NCBI RefSeq assembly: GCF_902148845.1
Contig: NC_043748.1
Location: forward strand, 12,368,445-12,432,444
Direction: 5' to 3'
Length of the DNA: 64,000 nt
Source: Salarias fasciatus
Taxonomy: Eukaryota; Chordata; Actinopteri; Blenniiformes; Blenniidae
Numbering within the stretch: the first letter of the stretch is position 1; each line of letters starts with the position of its first letter. Of this stretch, positions 1 to 10,535 are shown one piece after another. The notes beneath the pieces were generated by a model. That model ran no database searches. It saw nothing but the letters and a program-made list of their open reading frames with translations, and was not told the origin of the DNA. The translations under genes and the position numbers were made by a program.

Positions 1-556
1 CTCTTCCTCACAAAACCAGTCGAGACGTCACCTTCCAGGGATTCTTCATCAAAAAGGTCTGCTGCCTCCTAAAGTTTCAGTTCTGATTCCACTTAAAGCT
101 GAAACTGCTCCTGATGGACCTGTCTTCTTCTGCCACAGGACACAAGTGTGTTTCCTCTCCTCACTTCTGTCCTGTACGATGAGAGTAAATGGGAGAGCCC
201 ACACACGTTCAACCCCTCTCATTTCCTGGACGCGGAGGGTAAATTCATTGCAAGCGATGCTTTCCTGCCTTTTTCTGCAGGTAAGTCAACATTTGGTCTT
301 GTTCTTAAAGATCATTTCTGAAGGTCATTTCTGCATCAACCATTTGATTGAACGTCTTGTTCTTGCAGGTCGCAGAGCGTGTCTTGGAGAGGGTCTGGCT
401 AAGATGGAGCTCTTCCTCTTCTTCACCTGCCTCCTCCAGCGTTTCCGTTTCACTCCTCCAGCTGGAGTTCTCCCCAGCGAATTGGATCTGACACCTGCTG
501 TTGGTTTCATACTCAACCCTTTACCTCATGAGCTTTGTGCTGTGAACCGCCAGTGA
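1..556 (+). CDS. CYP2K-like cytochrome P450, 3' part only (copy 1)
   Basis: These are the last three exons of a microsomal P450 mono-oxygenase that enters from the left edge. Exons are 1-56 (frame from base 3, reading [18 protein letters not shown]), 139-280 and 369-556, with stop TGA at 554-556. Splice sites are AAG|GTCTGC, CACAG|GAC, GCAG|GTAAGT and TTGCAG|GT. The second exon carries the PERF-type segment (PHTFNPSHF). The junction of the last two exons forms the haem-binding loop [12 protein letters not shown] with its cysteine ligand. Phase and exon lengths (142 and 188 nt) are identical to the complete copy at 10,979-18,795, which is how the reading was fixed. The N-terminal membrane anchor, I-helix and ExxR exons lie outside the window, so whether the whole gene is functional cannot be judged. 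The part visible is open. CYP2 substrates are lipophilic (xenobiotics, fatty acids, steroids); the substrate here is unknown. Confidence 0.93.
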   Translation, partial: SSSQNQSRRHLPGILHQKGLLPPKVSVLIPLKAETAPDGPVFFCHRTQVCFLSSLLSCTMRVNGRAHTRSTPLISWTRRVNSLQAMLSCLFLQVSQHLVLFLKIISEGHFCINHLIERLVLAGRRACLGEGLAKMELFLFFTCLLQRFRFTPPAGVLPSELDLTPAVGFILNPLPHELCAVNRQ

Positions 557-1507
557 GGAACAGAGCTGCAGTGTGGCGTTTATATAAAGTTGCTTTTGCG
601 TCACATTAATCGTATGTATGTTGTGGAATTTTGCAAGACTGAGACAATCATAAGGATTGATGTTTTCGATGCACTTGGAATCAAATTAAAAAAAATCAAA
701 TCAACTGTTATTTTTAAAGCACCTTTCACAGATAAAAGCAACACAAAGAGCTTTACAGCATTTAAAAAGAAGAAAACATTGCAAAATAAACCCGTCCCTC
801 CCACCCACAATATATACATACATATAAACACACCACACATAAATGCACACCTACACACACTCACCGGACATACATTAGAGAGGCACGGCATGGCATTATG
901 GATGAGAGAAAATGCTACCTTTGGGAAGTTCACACCGGGAGGAGTCACAGGCCAGGACCACTGAGGGTGCTGGCAACCAGCCCCCCAACCCCAATAGACA
1001 AGGGTAAGTCCACAGCAAAGTGGGGTATCCCTAACTAGCCGGAGCCAGAGGGACCCACGCACAGCACTGACAGCAGCAAACCAGAAGCAGTCCACAGTGT
1101 GAATGGCCTCTTTCAGGAAACACTGGAATTAAAAAACAAACTCTAAAGTAAAGGATAAAAAAGTAAGATTGAATAAAATGCTTAAAGTATGATAAATCAA
1201 ACAAATTAAAGTTACAAAAGAAAAACCCTGTATAATAAAACACATAAGTACTGAAGAAAATGTAATCGGTCAATTAAAAGCTTGATTAAGTAGGTGTATT
1301 TTTAACCTTCCTGTAAAAATATGGACAGCTTCTGCTGCCCTGAGGTTCTCCAGTAGGCTGTTCCACAGGCAGGGGACATACTGGTTCAACGCCGAATCAC
1401 CGTGGGTCTTGGTTCTGGGTTTTGGGACGCAGAGTAGGCCACTGCCAGAAGACCTCAGAGCCCAAAAGGGTTAAGAAGGTAAAAATGGATAAGCCAACAA
1501 GAGAACC
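557..1507. mobile_element. Spacer after CYP2K copy 1: minus-strand L2-like LINE, 3' portion
   Basis: The first 130 bases after the stop match the sequence after the copy-2 stop (18,796 on), so they belong to the duplicated unit. From about 690 the sequence (CACCTTTCACAGATAAAAG onward) looks like the 3' part of a LINE in minus orientation. Its reverse-transcriptase part appears at about 2,850-3,990. In unit 2 most of this middle section is missing (junction near 18,986). I see no gene here. Confidence 0.45.
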
Positions 1508-2661
1508 TTAAAGCTGCGGTAATCGATTTTTTTGTTCCTGTTTTAGAGAAAATTTGGCTTTACCGTCATAGAGTGTGATGTAATAGTAGTCATTTAGTTC
1601 GAAAAGTTTCATTGGTGAGCTCTCTCAGCCTTATAAATAAGCATTTTATCCTGGCGAAACCTGGAAGACGAAGTCAAATTTCGAGGTGAGGACGGGCGGG
1701 CTTAGCACAGGCAAAGCCAGCTCCCAACAGAGAGTGCACGCACGAGCGGCCAGTGAACCAGAGCACCGCAGCAAACAAAATGCATCTCGCGCTGCTTTGA
1801 CAGGTGACTGTGTGAAGCTATCAGGCTCTAGCTCCGTCTACTCTTTCACACTGACACACTTAAAAGTCACTGAAAAACTGGTGGATGGAGAGAGCAGACT
1901 CTGTCAGGAGGGATGAGAAGGGAGTGAAAGTGAAAGTAACTAATCGCTCGGGCGCAGCTCCCGCGATTCAGAAACAGAAAAAAAAAAGTCAAAATAAACG
2001 TTGATACTAAATAAAAACAGACTGACAATGAATGTGCCGCATTGCGTGATTCGACATGCGCAGTGTGTGTGTGTGTGTGTCTGTGTCTGAACATTGGGAT
2101 CGCAAAATTATTCGCCGAATGTCATCATAGTGACTGTCTTCTGCAGGAAGCAGCCGCGTGCAATGTATGTGGGCGCAATCTCGTGCACCGAACGGAGGCA
2201 GTGCCGGAGAGGGAGAGGGAGGGACTGTGTGAGAGTGGTACGAAGAAGGGGGCGTGGTTTACAGTTCCAATCCAGAGAATCAGGTAGTGTAGCTGTCCCA
2301 TGAGGACTAGCGCGTGGCGTCGTAAAATGCTGCTCCCACTGGCATGCTGTCAGACTGAACTCGCCTACATTTCCAGTGGCTGTGTGAAGGATGGATAGCG
2401 ACGAGGTAATGAATCTAATGGTGGCTAAACAATATTATATCATGATGTGACGCATGCCGTAAAGCAGTCCGCACATTTGGGTTTTTTCAGTGTGCAGGGT
2501 TCCTACCACCCTCCTCAAAGTTGCTTAGTCCAAGTGAAAGCAATACTGACGCCCTCACGCCGTGACAAAGGGGTCATTCAACGAGTTGTAAGTCAATGTA
2601 TCGTCATAAAAGATATTAAAATGTTTTATTAAGGTTGAAAAGTTCCTTAGTGTCGCTTTAA
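1508..2661. mobile_element. DNA-transposon-like insertion bounded by TTAA
   Basis: A 1.15-kb block absent from unit 2. Its edges are short inverted repeats: CTTAAAGCTGC at the left and GTCGCTTTAAG at the right. TTAA at each edge (1508-1511, 2658-2661) would fit a piggyBac-type target duplication, although other superfamilies cannot be excluded. Internally it has a short TG run at about 2,061-2,083 and a GC-rich middle, but no long open frame, so it would be non-autonomous. Confidence 0.4.
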
Positions 2662-3107
2662 GATCCATTCTGAAGCTGACGGGGATCCAACTGGTGTATT
2701 ATGGGCCCGCCCCCTGGTCCTTGTCAGCACTCATGTGGCTAAATTTTGTAATCATTGGAGATTTGAGATACTCTTTTTGGGTAGACCAGAGAGCAAGGCA
2801 TTGCAATAATTTGGCTGACAGGAGATAAAAGCATGCTTCAGCACCTCTGTACTCACTTGAGAGAGAAACGGGTGGACTATGGCTATATTCTGATGATAAA
2901 ATCGAATCTTTGTTATCTTTCTAATAGCCTATGTGGAATAAAATTCAGCTCAGAGTCAAAAATGACGCCCAGGTTCTTTACAGATTGTGCTGGTTTAAAT
3001 CTTGTAGTTTTGATAAAGGTTTCTCTTTCTGGTCTGTGAGACCGATAACAAAAACCTCAGTTTTGTCCTGGTTGAGCTGTAGGAAATTCACTGCCATCCA
3101 TGACTTG
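2662..3107 (-). mobile_element. L2-like LINE, minus strand, central fragment (unit 1)
   Basis: Continuation of the minus-strand LINE. The stretch from about 2,857 (GAGAGAGAAACGGGTGGAC on) corresponds to 18,990-19,215 in unit 2, where a minus-strand reading gives reverse-transcriptase sequence. It is interrupted on the left by the TTAA-bounded element and on the right by a miniature element at 3,108. Confidence 0.6.
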
Positions 3108-3763
3108 GGGCCAATTCCAATTCTCCCCCTTAACCCTCAATCTCAACCCTCAATCTTAAAAATGTGCGCTCCCGCGAGTCAAGTCTTGTCCCAATTCTCA
3201 ACTATTTTGAGCAAAGGGACAAGTTTGAGGGAGGTTATGTCCCTCAATGTTGAAATTTTCCCAGACCACCCTTGGCGGTAAGGGACATCCAGAATGCATT
3301 GAGCGTGTTCAACCAAAACACTGGAAAAAATATAATATAAATGTTTTCCCATAGAACATCAGCCTTTGCATGGCTAATACATGTAGCATGATGTAGTACA
3401 TTCGGTTACACACGCTATACACACGTCCGCTAGTATAATACACACACCTGTATCTGAGTCATCAGTGCTGCCATGTGTCTGAAGAGTCTTCTCCTTCGCA
3501 CCACTTGTCTTCTTTCTATGGACAATCTTGAAAAGATTCCTGAAGCCTCTTGTTTATTTACTTTCTTCTTCTACGTTGCGTAGTGCTGCGATTGATCTGA
3601 TGTAGTGCTGCCCTCTTCAGACAAAGGGTGTAATTGCGTTTAAGTGGTGTCCCATTTCCACGTCACATTATATCCCTCAACTCTCATTTTTGAGGGACCC
3701 TCAAATTGAGCTTTGAGCTTGAGTGTTGAGATTGAGGGTTAAGATGGGAAGTGAAATTGGCCC
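3108..3763. mobile_element. 656-bp miniature inverted-repeat element
   Basis: It starts GGGCCAATTCCAATTC and ends AATTGGCCC. The terminal repeats extend with mismatches into matching CCCTTAACCCTCAATCTCAA and TTGAGATTGAGGGTTAAG segments. It splits the minus-strand LINE: unit 2 reads straight through at this point (near 19,220). The flanks (ATGACTTG, ATGATGTC) are only a weak candidate for an 8-bp target duplication. No open frame of note. Confidence 0.6.
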
Positions 3764-3990
3764 ATGATGTCTGAGACACAGAAAAAAGAGTTTCTATTGA
3801 TCCGGAGTCATCAGGAGGCACTGCGATGTACAGCTGAGTATCATCAGCATAGCTATGGAAACTAAAGTCGTGTCTCCTGATGACATCCTCAGAGGAAGCA
3901 TGTAAAGTTTAAGAAGAATGGGATCTAAAATTGAGCCTTGGGGAACCCCACATCTGTTTTCATGGGTTTCGGAGGAACATGTATCCATAC
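3764..3990 (-). mobile_element. L2-like LINE reverse-transcriptase fragment, minus strand (unit 1)
   Basis: A minus-strand reading gives CGVPQGSILDPILLKLYMLP, the reverse-transcriptase motif that precedes the YADD catalytic box. It is a decayed copy, aligned with the better-preserved piece at 19,005-19,445 in unit 2. Confidence 0.7.
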
Positions 3991-4254
3991 TTATATGAAA
4001 ACATCCATCTTCACTTCACTTCACCCACCTTGCCTAGTATGAAAGTTGTGAGAGTGAATGGTTGGTGGTGGTCGGAGGGGCCGATGGCGCAGATTGGCAG
4101 CCTCGCTTCCGTCAGTCTGCCCCAGGGCAGCTGTGGCTACAGTAGTAGCTTACCACCACCCAGTATGGTGTGAATGAATAATGCAATGCGATGTAAAGCG
4201 TCTTTGAGTGTCCTGAAAAAAGCGCTATATAAAACCAATGCATTATTATTATTA

Positions 4255-4301
<47 letters not shown>

Positions 4302-4330
4302 GTTGTTATTATTATTATTATCTGTGTGAT
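3991..4330 (+). mobile_element. SINE-like/LINE-tail insertion ending in (ATT)n
   Basis: Absent from unit 2. The body (GGCCGATGGCGCAGATTGGC on) leads to a tail AAGCGTCTTTGAGTGTCCTG ... GCGCTATATAAA and then an ATT-trinucleotide run at 4243-4321. This is the tail type used by L2-group LINEs and their SINE partners in fish. No protein-coding frame. Confidence 0.55.
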
Positions 4331-4572
4331 AAGAACTGAACCAGCTGAGAACAGCACCAGAGGCCCACTAGGTATCCCAGTCTTTTAAAATGTGATGGTC
4401 TACTGTGTTGAAAGTGGCACTCAGGTCAAGTCATACCAACACTATGACTTTTTTGTTATTGAAACTCAGAAGGTTTATTTTGGGTTGCAGAGAATACAGC
4501 CTGAGCAGAACCCCACCTAACTCTGCTATTTTGGATTCCTCTTCAGCTCATTAGTAACAGTCCCCAACATAA
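4331..4572 (-). mobile_element. L2-like LINE, minus strand, remaining 5' part (unit 1)
   Basis: This resumes the minus-strand LINE (AAAATGTGATGGTCTACTGT on). It matches unit 2 from about 19,487 to 19,668 up to the shared CCCCAACATAA, where a plus-strand LINE has inserted in unit 1 only. Confidence 0.55.
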
Positions 4573-4687
4573 CTGACTCCACTCTCCCACCCTCCTCCCT
4601 CACCCTCTGTATCGCTGAAATCAAATCCTGGTTCACCACAAATTTCCTGAAATTAAATAGTGATAAAACAGAACTCCCATTTCCCTT

Positions 4688-5455
4688 CCCATTTCTCTTT
4701 CTAGCCCTCCCCCTTAGCCCTACCCCTTGCCCCTACCCCTTTGAAACGGAGTGCTAAGGGGTAGGGCCAAGAGTAAACCCCTCCGAATTGGAACACCCCT
4801 TCGAAAATTGTGTACGTCATCAGTAGTTGCCGCTGCCGATGACGTAGATGCGACAATTGTTTGCCGAAGAAGAATGTTTTTCTTACATTTTAAAACATTA
4901 TTAATCGACAAAATACTTACATTCATGAAGTTCTTTCGTTGCGGACGCCGCCATCTTGCTGATCTTGGAAGGCTTTCTGGGAAATCTGTCATCCAGTGGC
5001 GGCCGGTGGTGAGGGGCACTTGTTTTGTCCGCCTACACCGTGGGCGGGGTTAGTTGTCTTCCGCATTGGTGGGAGCGCTCGTTTCCCACCCGCGCATTCC
5101 AGGTGGGCACTGTTGAAAAAACCAGTTTATTGAAAATAATCACCTATCTGTTGTGTTTGGAATGCGCCTGGAATGCCCGGGTGTGGAAATGAGCGCTCCC
5201 GCCAATGCGGAAGACAACTAACCCCGCCCACCAGTGTCGGCTGACAAAACAAGTGCCCCTCGCCATCGGCCGCCACTGGATCATACCCCTCCGTTTGAAG
5301 TGTGCCTCGGGAGAATCTCCTTTTGGAGGGGTGAATAGCCCTCCTTCTTGGCCCTACCCCTACATCATAATGACAATTGGGACACTCCTACCCCTCCACG
5401 TGAACGCGCAAAATGAGGGGTAGGGCCAAGGGGGTGGGCTAAGAGGTGAAATGGG
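4688..5455. mobile_element. 768-bp inverted-repeat element inside the plus-strand LINE
   Basis: The ends are long imperfect inverted repeats: CCCATTTCTCTTTCTAGCCC with CTCCCCCTTAGCCCTACCCC at the left, mirrored by GGGGTAGGGCCAAGGGGGTG and GGGCTAAGAGGTGAAATGGG at the right. LINE coding sequence (LNSDKTE) lies just left of it and resumes just right of it. It carries a further element in its middle (4994-5278). Confidence 0.65.
4994..5278. mobile_element. 285-bp hAT-type fold-back element
   Basis: Begins CAGTGGCGGCCGGTGGTGAG and ends CATCGGCCGCCACTG. The two arms, about 120-130 bases each and roughly 90% alike by eye, are inverted copies around a short AT-rich centre (about 5,113-5,155), so single strands could fold into one long hairpin. 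CAGTGGCGG ends are typical of hAT elements. It is the innermost layer of a nest: duplicated P450 spacer, LINE, 768-bp element, this element. Confidence 0.7.
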
Positions 5456-6185
5456 ATTCAGCGTAAGTCTGCACTGTCCAAATCTAACAGGTTTTCCCTC
5501 ACTATCGACAGCTCCACAGTGTCCCCCTCCCCTAAGGTAAGAGTCTGGGTGTCATCCTCGACAGCTCACTTTCTTTCCACTCCCACATAAATAACATCAC
5601 TTGGTCTGCTTTCTTCCACCTACGAAACATAAATCGTCTCCGCCCCTCTCTCAACCCCCAGGCCACTGCCATCCTGGTACACAGCCTCGTCACCTCCCGC
5701 CTCGACTACTGCAACTCACTTCTTTTTGGTGTCCCCCACAAATCCCTCCATAAGCTCCAACTGGTCCAGAACTCAGCAGCTCGTATCATCACCAAAACCC
5801 CTTCCACATCACCCCCATCCTCCAGCAGTTCCGCTGGCTCCCTGTCAAATTCCGGATCATTTTCAAGATACTTCTGTTTACATTTAAAGCCATCCACAAC
5901 CTCGCCCCCCGCCATCTGTCTGATCTCATACACGTCGCCAGTCGCCACCCCCTCACGCTCTCTTAGGTCCTCCTCCTCTCTCCACCTCTCTGTGCCCCCT
6001 GCCCGCCTCAGCACCAAGGGGAGCAGAGCATTCAGCCGCTCTGCCCCCCAACTCTGGAACTCACTCCAACCAGACATCCGCAATACTGACTCTCTACCTC
6101 AGTTCAAATCCAGACTCAAAAGTTATCTGTTTCAATCAGCCTATCATTTTTAACCTCACCGTTTCTTCTAATTCACTGTGTTATT

Positions 6186-7200
6186 GTATAAAAGGCTGGG
6201 TTTAGGGAGTGTCCAGGTTGGTTCCTGGCGGCCAGAGGTGACGTCATGTCATCAGCTGTAGCGTTCTGATTGTTCGGCAGGAGCGTGTGGATCGGCAGAT
6301 CCCCCTCCTTTGAGTTACCTGAATCCTTTGCCTACGAGTCGGTATCACCTTCACCTTTCCTGCCTCATCTTGCGGACATGAGTGTCTGGTTGATGCGCGG
6401 ATCCACAGTAAATGACCAAAGTGAGTAGCGTTCATCAGCAGCATGCAGCCCTATCAGCTGTGATCCGTGTGGTCTTTCCGTGCCGTGCTGGCCTCCCTGA
6501 TGACAGGTAGATGTTCATTCCTGCTGCAACCAAGTCATGCCTGTATGTCATCCGTAGTTTAATCTGTTTAGTCCTTAATTGATAAATCGAGTGTCGAGTG
6601 CTGAACGATACCGATAAGTGCCGAGGAGCGCCAAGGACCGCCGAGGAGCGCGGTGCGTCGGAGCACATGGAACACAGAGCATCGTGGCGCCCCTTGTACG
6701 ACCGCGGTGCCCCCCCCCCCCGCCGGGACGTGGTGCCCTAGGCGGCCGCCTAGTTCGCCTATGCCTAGAGCCGGCCCTGCGTCATTCGGCGGTGTTGTTT
6801 CCGCTACAGTGTTGGCGGGAGCATTTGTTTCCACACCCGCGCGTGCCAGGTGGGTGGTTTTGATTTCCTCAAGTTTATATTCTTTGCACTTCATCTGAGC
6901 GCTTGTCTCCTTCACCTGCGTGTCCGGGCGGGTGGTGTTTATTCTTCAGCTCTGTTTAGTTATTTGCATTCAATGAGATTATTCTTTGTTCTGGCACCTA
7001 TCGGATGGTGGATGTAGATAATTTTTGTTAATGTAAATGGAAACGCAGAGACGGTAAATTGATTTGTTCATTATTGTTGTTTATTTCAGAAACCGATTTG
7101 TGGAAAGGTGCATCACAATAAACGCATGTGAAGAGCCAAACCTCCTCCTCCTCCTGTGTTCTTACCGACACTCATCTTGAATGCTGGATCAACCTAAAGA
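6186..7200. mobile_element. Unclassified insertion(s) inside the plus-strand LINE
   Basis: Between the LINE coding end and its 3' tail lies about 1 kb foreign to it. It includes a hAT-like end (GCCTAGAGCCGGCCCTG at about 6,763-6,779, reading CAGGGCCGGCTCTAGGC on the minus strand) next to a poly-C run at 6,711-6,721. Beside it is a stretch (GTGTTGGCGGGAGCATTTG, about 6,810) that resembles the arms of the fold-back element at 5 kb. Exact boundaries and the number of elements could not be set. Confidence 0.4.
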
Positions 7201-7327
7201 ACTGCGCCTCACACCTCATCTCACTTACAGTTATGTTTTCTGTTGTTTTTTGTAATGTGTTTTAATCTTTTTTAAAGCATCCTTGGGTGTTTCGAAAGGC
7301 GCTGTGAAATAAAATGTATTATTATAA

Positions 7328-7987
7328 CGTCTGTTATTTTGTCATGGCTCCTGGCAGTTGAGAACATCTGTGTAGTGTTAACAAGAATAAAACCCAAGTA
7401 CTCAATGTCTGTCCCTCTGTTGAGCTGACCTGATAGAGTTTTGAGTAGTTTCAAAGTTAAATATCTAATTTTGAATTATGTTGATTTTTCGATGATATTG
7501 TCTTCAACATTTTTTTTTCTATTTGGTAATTGCAACTTTCAAAATAATAGAAAAAGACTCTTAGTCATTTGAATAATTGAGTCCAGTTGAAATCTTCCAG
7601 GCCAAGCTGCCCTTTTCAACTGTGGGAGCTCCAAGAGTGAGGCGCACTTGACACCCTCCTTTTGTTAAAACAATAAATTAATTTACGACACAGCAGTTGC
7701 ACTCATCCCCCAGGAAGTTGTGATGATGCAATTTCAACTATTTCACTTCAACCGATCTCCATGAATTCTGTGCGAACTTGTCATTTTTTCAAGTTGTGGT
7801 GATCATCAAACAAATGCCTCCAATGGTATCGACATTTTTTAACAGTAATTGTTCATTCCTTCACCCAATTATAGATGCAAAAGCTTAAACAAATTATGTT
7901 GTGAAAAAAATGACATCTGAAAATACCTTCATCAAACAATCTTGATCTCGGGGTTATCAGGCCAAATATCCAAGAAGCATTTCATGT
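7328..7987. repeat. Duplicated P450 spacer block, unit 1
   Basis: CGTCTGTTATTTTGTCATGG onward matches 19,669 to about 20,170 in unit 2 at high similarity (shared phrases GGCTCCTGGCAGTTGAGAAC, CAGTTGCACTCATCCCCCAG). It is non-coding. Unit 1 has extra sequence around 7,740-7,930 that unit 2 lacks. Confidence 0.7.
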
Positions 7988-8240
7988 TGTGTTTCCACCA
8001 GCGGTGAACGCGAATTCATTTGCGACAAATGAAATTGTGCCGTGCTAGACGCTCGAGTTTTATCGCTGGTACAAATACAAGAAACCCTCACATCACGTCA
8101 CTCCAAGCCGTGACGTCCATGCCAACCTCCACACTGATAGGCTGTCCTGGCACGTTAACAAGCAAATTTGCTTGAAGAGTTTGATTATTTCAACTTGAGC
8201 GGTCAGCGGGAGCGAATTTTCACTGGAAACGCTTACTGCT
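7988..8240. mobile_element. Miniature inverted-repeat-like element
   Basis: The left end reads GTGTTTCCACCAGCGGTGAA and the right end TTCACTGGAAACGC: imperfect inverted repeats around a 250-bp non-coding body. The neighbouring unit-2 sequence lacks it. Type uncertain; the terminal GCGTTTCCA form is common in fish miniature elements. Confidence 0.4.
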
Positions 8241-8500
8241 CGCCACTCAAGATTGAGCGACAATCGCATAGTTATATTGGCTTTGTGTGTAATCTCATCA
8301 TGCGAAATACAATATTGGACATCATTGGACAGCCAATGATAAATCTAATGCCATCCTGTTTCTAATGCTAAAGTCTTCACTTCTTGTAACTGGAAGTATT
8401 CCTTCCACCGTCCAATAATATCCCCTATCGAGGTCTGCAGCTCCCCTCGCCCACTTTAAACAGTGTTGGTGGAGACCTGCTTTTCCCTCTTCTAGTGCAG
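8241..8500. other. Non-coding spacer
   Basis: I see no gene or clear repeat here. A short frame (65 aa, 8168-8365) is not supported by any family resemblance. Confidence 0.4.
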
Positions 8501-10535
8501 AATAATTTGCTAGAATTTCTTCGAGGCCGACCGGTAGTCCCTCCTTTATGGCCTCCTTGAACTTCTCTCATAACTGAGTTTTTGCTTCGACTACCACTCA
8601 GGCTGCAGTTTGCTTGGCCTGCCGGTACCTGCTAGTTGCTTCGGGATTCCCACAAGCCGACAAGACTTGATAGGACTTCTTCTTCAGCTTGACGGCATCC
8701 CTTACTTCCCGTGTCCACCACCAGGTTTGGGGGTTGGAGGGGGTTGGTGCTGACAGAGGGTTCTGCTAGATGTTCCCAACAAACCCTCACAACATGTTTG
8801 GGCCTACCAAGTCTGCTTAGTGTCCTGCTCCACCAGCAAATCCAACTCACCACCAGGTGGTGATCAGTCAACAGCTCTGCTCCTCTCTTCACCTGGGTGT
8901 CCAAAACACATGGCCGGAGGTCAGATGACAATCATCACCTAAGGTATTCTGATGCCAAGTGCACTTGTGGGACACCCCTGTGCTCGAATATGGTGTTTGT
9001 TATGGACAAACTGTGGGCAGCACAGAAGTCCAATAACAGAACACCACTCGGGTTCAGACAGTGGCGTATTTATCTAGCACTGGGCCCTCATGCAGAATTC
9101 TTATATGTGCCCCCAATGCCAGAAATTACACATTTTTCAGACAAAAAAAAAAAAAAAACACTCTCAGATGAAGGTAAAAAAAAAACGCTCAGAAAAGTCA
9201 AATATCTGTCAGTCATTAGAAATGGTCTTGTGTGGAAAAAAGAGAATAAAAAGAAAAGAGGATGAGCATTACAGCTCAGCTTCCTAACACAATGTGATGA
9301 CGGCGCACCAGAACAACAGATTAAAAGCTCTTGATCATTTAAATACAAAACAGCTCTGCCTGTCTCTGCTTACCTTACAGTTGCACCTTCCTGGCTTTTC
9401 TCTCTGCAAATTTGTCTATCAGGGTCCGGGCGGCATGAGGCTGAGCTAGTGTCTGCCAGTGAGAATCTAGGTCTCTTGAGTACAGGAACTACTTGTGATA
9501 CAGCTTAACTGCTACTAAGTCAATAAAATGTGCGGAAACGATCGTTCAGTTCTTCTTTCTTACTGAAAAAAACGCTGCATCGCATCATTGAACATATTAC
9601 CACGTCCTGCCAGCTTTTTCTCCCAACATGCAGAGACAACCTGCACTTCAGGGGCCCTTCTTCTTCTGTGGTGTCTGTGTAAAATAAGGTTGAACATGCA
9701 AACAGCACACCTAGTGGCATGAAGTGCAAATGCAGTTATGGCCCCGTTAGGTAGGTTCCCGACGTGTCAGTGTAAATTATACGGGGGATTTCAAGTTGTG
9801 TCGCTGATATCCGCCGTCTATCGGGGCCCCCTACCAGCAACTAACCAGTGAGTACTCGGAAAGGGCCCCATGCAGGGGATTTTCGACACACTGTCATTGC
9901 AGTGTCTAGTGTAGCGCCTTTAATTTGTCATTGAAACTGACTGATATCAGCCGTCCCTCGCGGCTCCACTTCAGCTCGGGGCCCTACCTGGGAGTGCCCC
10001 TCGACGTCATGGGCCCTCATGCAACTGCATGCCTTGCGATACGCTAGTGACGCGTCTGGGTTCAGATCAGGGAGGCCATCCCAATCACCCCCCTCCAGGT
10101 CTCACTGTTGCTGCTTACGTGGGCATCCCCCAGTATAAAAATGGAATTCCCAGTTGGAGCACTGTCCAGCACCTCTCCCAGGGACTCCAAGAAGACCAGG
10201 TACTCTGCACTGCTGTTCGGCCCATAGGCCGAGACAACTGTGAGGCACCTATCCCCGACCCAAACGAGCAGGGATGCAACCCTTTTGTTCACCCACACTT
10301 GCCCGCTACCTCTCATCGCGGTCAACGCTAGAGAAGTGGAAAGTCCAGCCCTTCTCGAGGCTGTGGGTGGAGGTGAGCCCAACTATATCTTGCCAGTACC
10401 TCTCAACCTCCCCCACAAACTCAGGCTCCTTCCCGCCCAGCGAGGTGATATTCCATGTCCCTAGAGCTATTCAAAGCACCCTGCCGTCGGTTGCCACCCA
10501 AACCACACTGCACCTGGCCCCCCTCGGCAGGTGGT
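8501..10535 (-). mobile_element. RTE-like LINE, minus strand, endonuclease and linker parts
   Basis: Two pieces, 8501-9058 and 10059-10535, are separated by a hAT insertion. The minus reading of the right piece gives apurinic-type endonuclease phrases: RCLTVVSAYGPNSSAEYLVF, LESLGEVLDSAPTGNSIFIL, GD-HVSSNSETWRGVIG. The left piece gives the linker typical of this fish LINE (RQAK, EAKTQLWEKFKEAIKEG-like text, and the DTQVKRGAELLTDHHLVVSW end of the endonuclease). It is decayed with several stops and is not intact. Confidence 0.7.
9059..10058. mobile_element. 1,000-bp non-autonomous hAT element with 8-bp target duplication
   Basis: Target duplication GGTTCAGA at 9051-9058 and exactly again at 10059-10066. 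The element starts CAGTGGCGTATT and ends ACGCGTCTG, giving terminal repeats CAG(TG/AC)GCGT with 7 of 9 matching. An internal GGGCCCTCATGCA occurs near both ends in the same orientation (about 9,083 and 10,010), like subterminal transposase-binding repeats. There is no transposase frame. It sits in the RTE-like LINE, so it is younger than that copy. Confidence 0.75.

Larger units (their letters stand above)
4573..7327 (+). mobile_element. 5'-truncated L2-group LINE, plus strand, itself broken by two insertions
   Basis: In unit 2 CCCCAACATAA is followed directly by CGTCTGTCATTTTG; in unit 1 2.75 kb intervene. The pieces are 4573-4687, 5456 to about 6185, and about 7200-7327. A plus-strand reading gives late reverse-transcriptase and C-terminal LINE phrases: [18 protein letters not shown]-like [50 protein letters not shown] and [20 protein letters not shown]. 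The 3' end is GGCGCTGTGAAATAAAATGT followed by ATTATTATAA. Several stops are present. It inserted after, or was lost differentially since, the tandem duplication. Confidence 0.75.
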
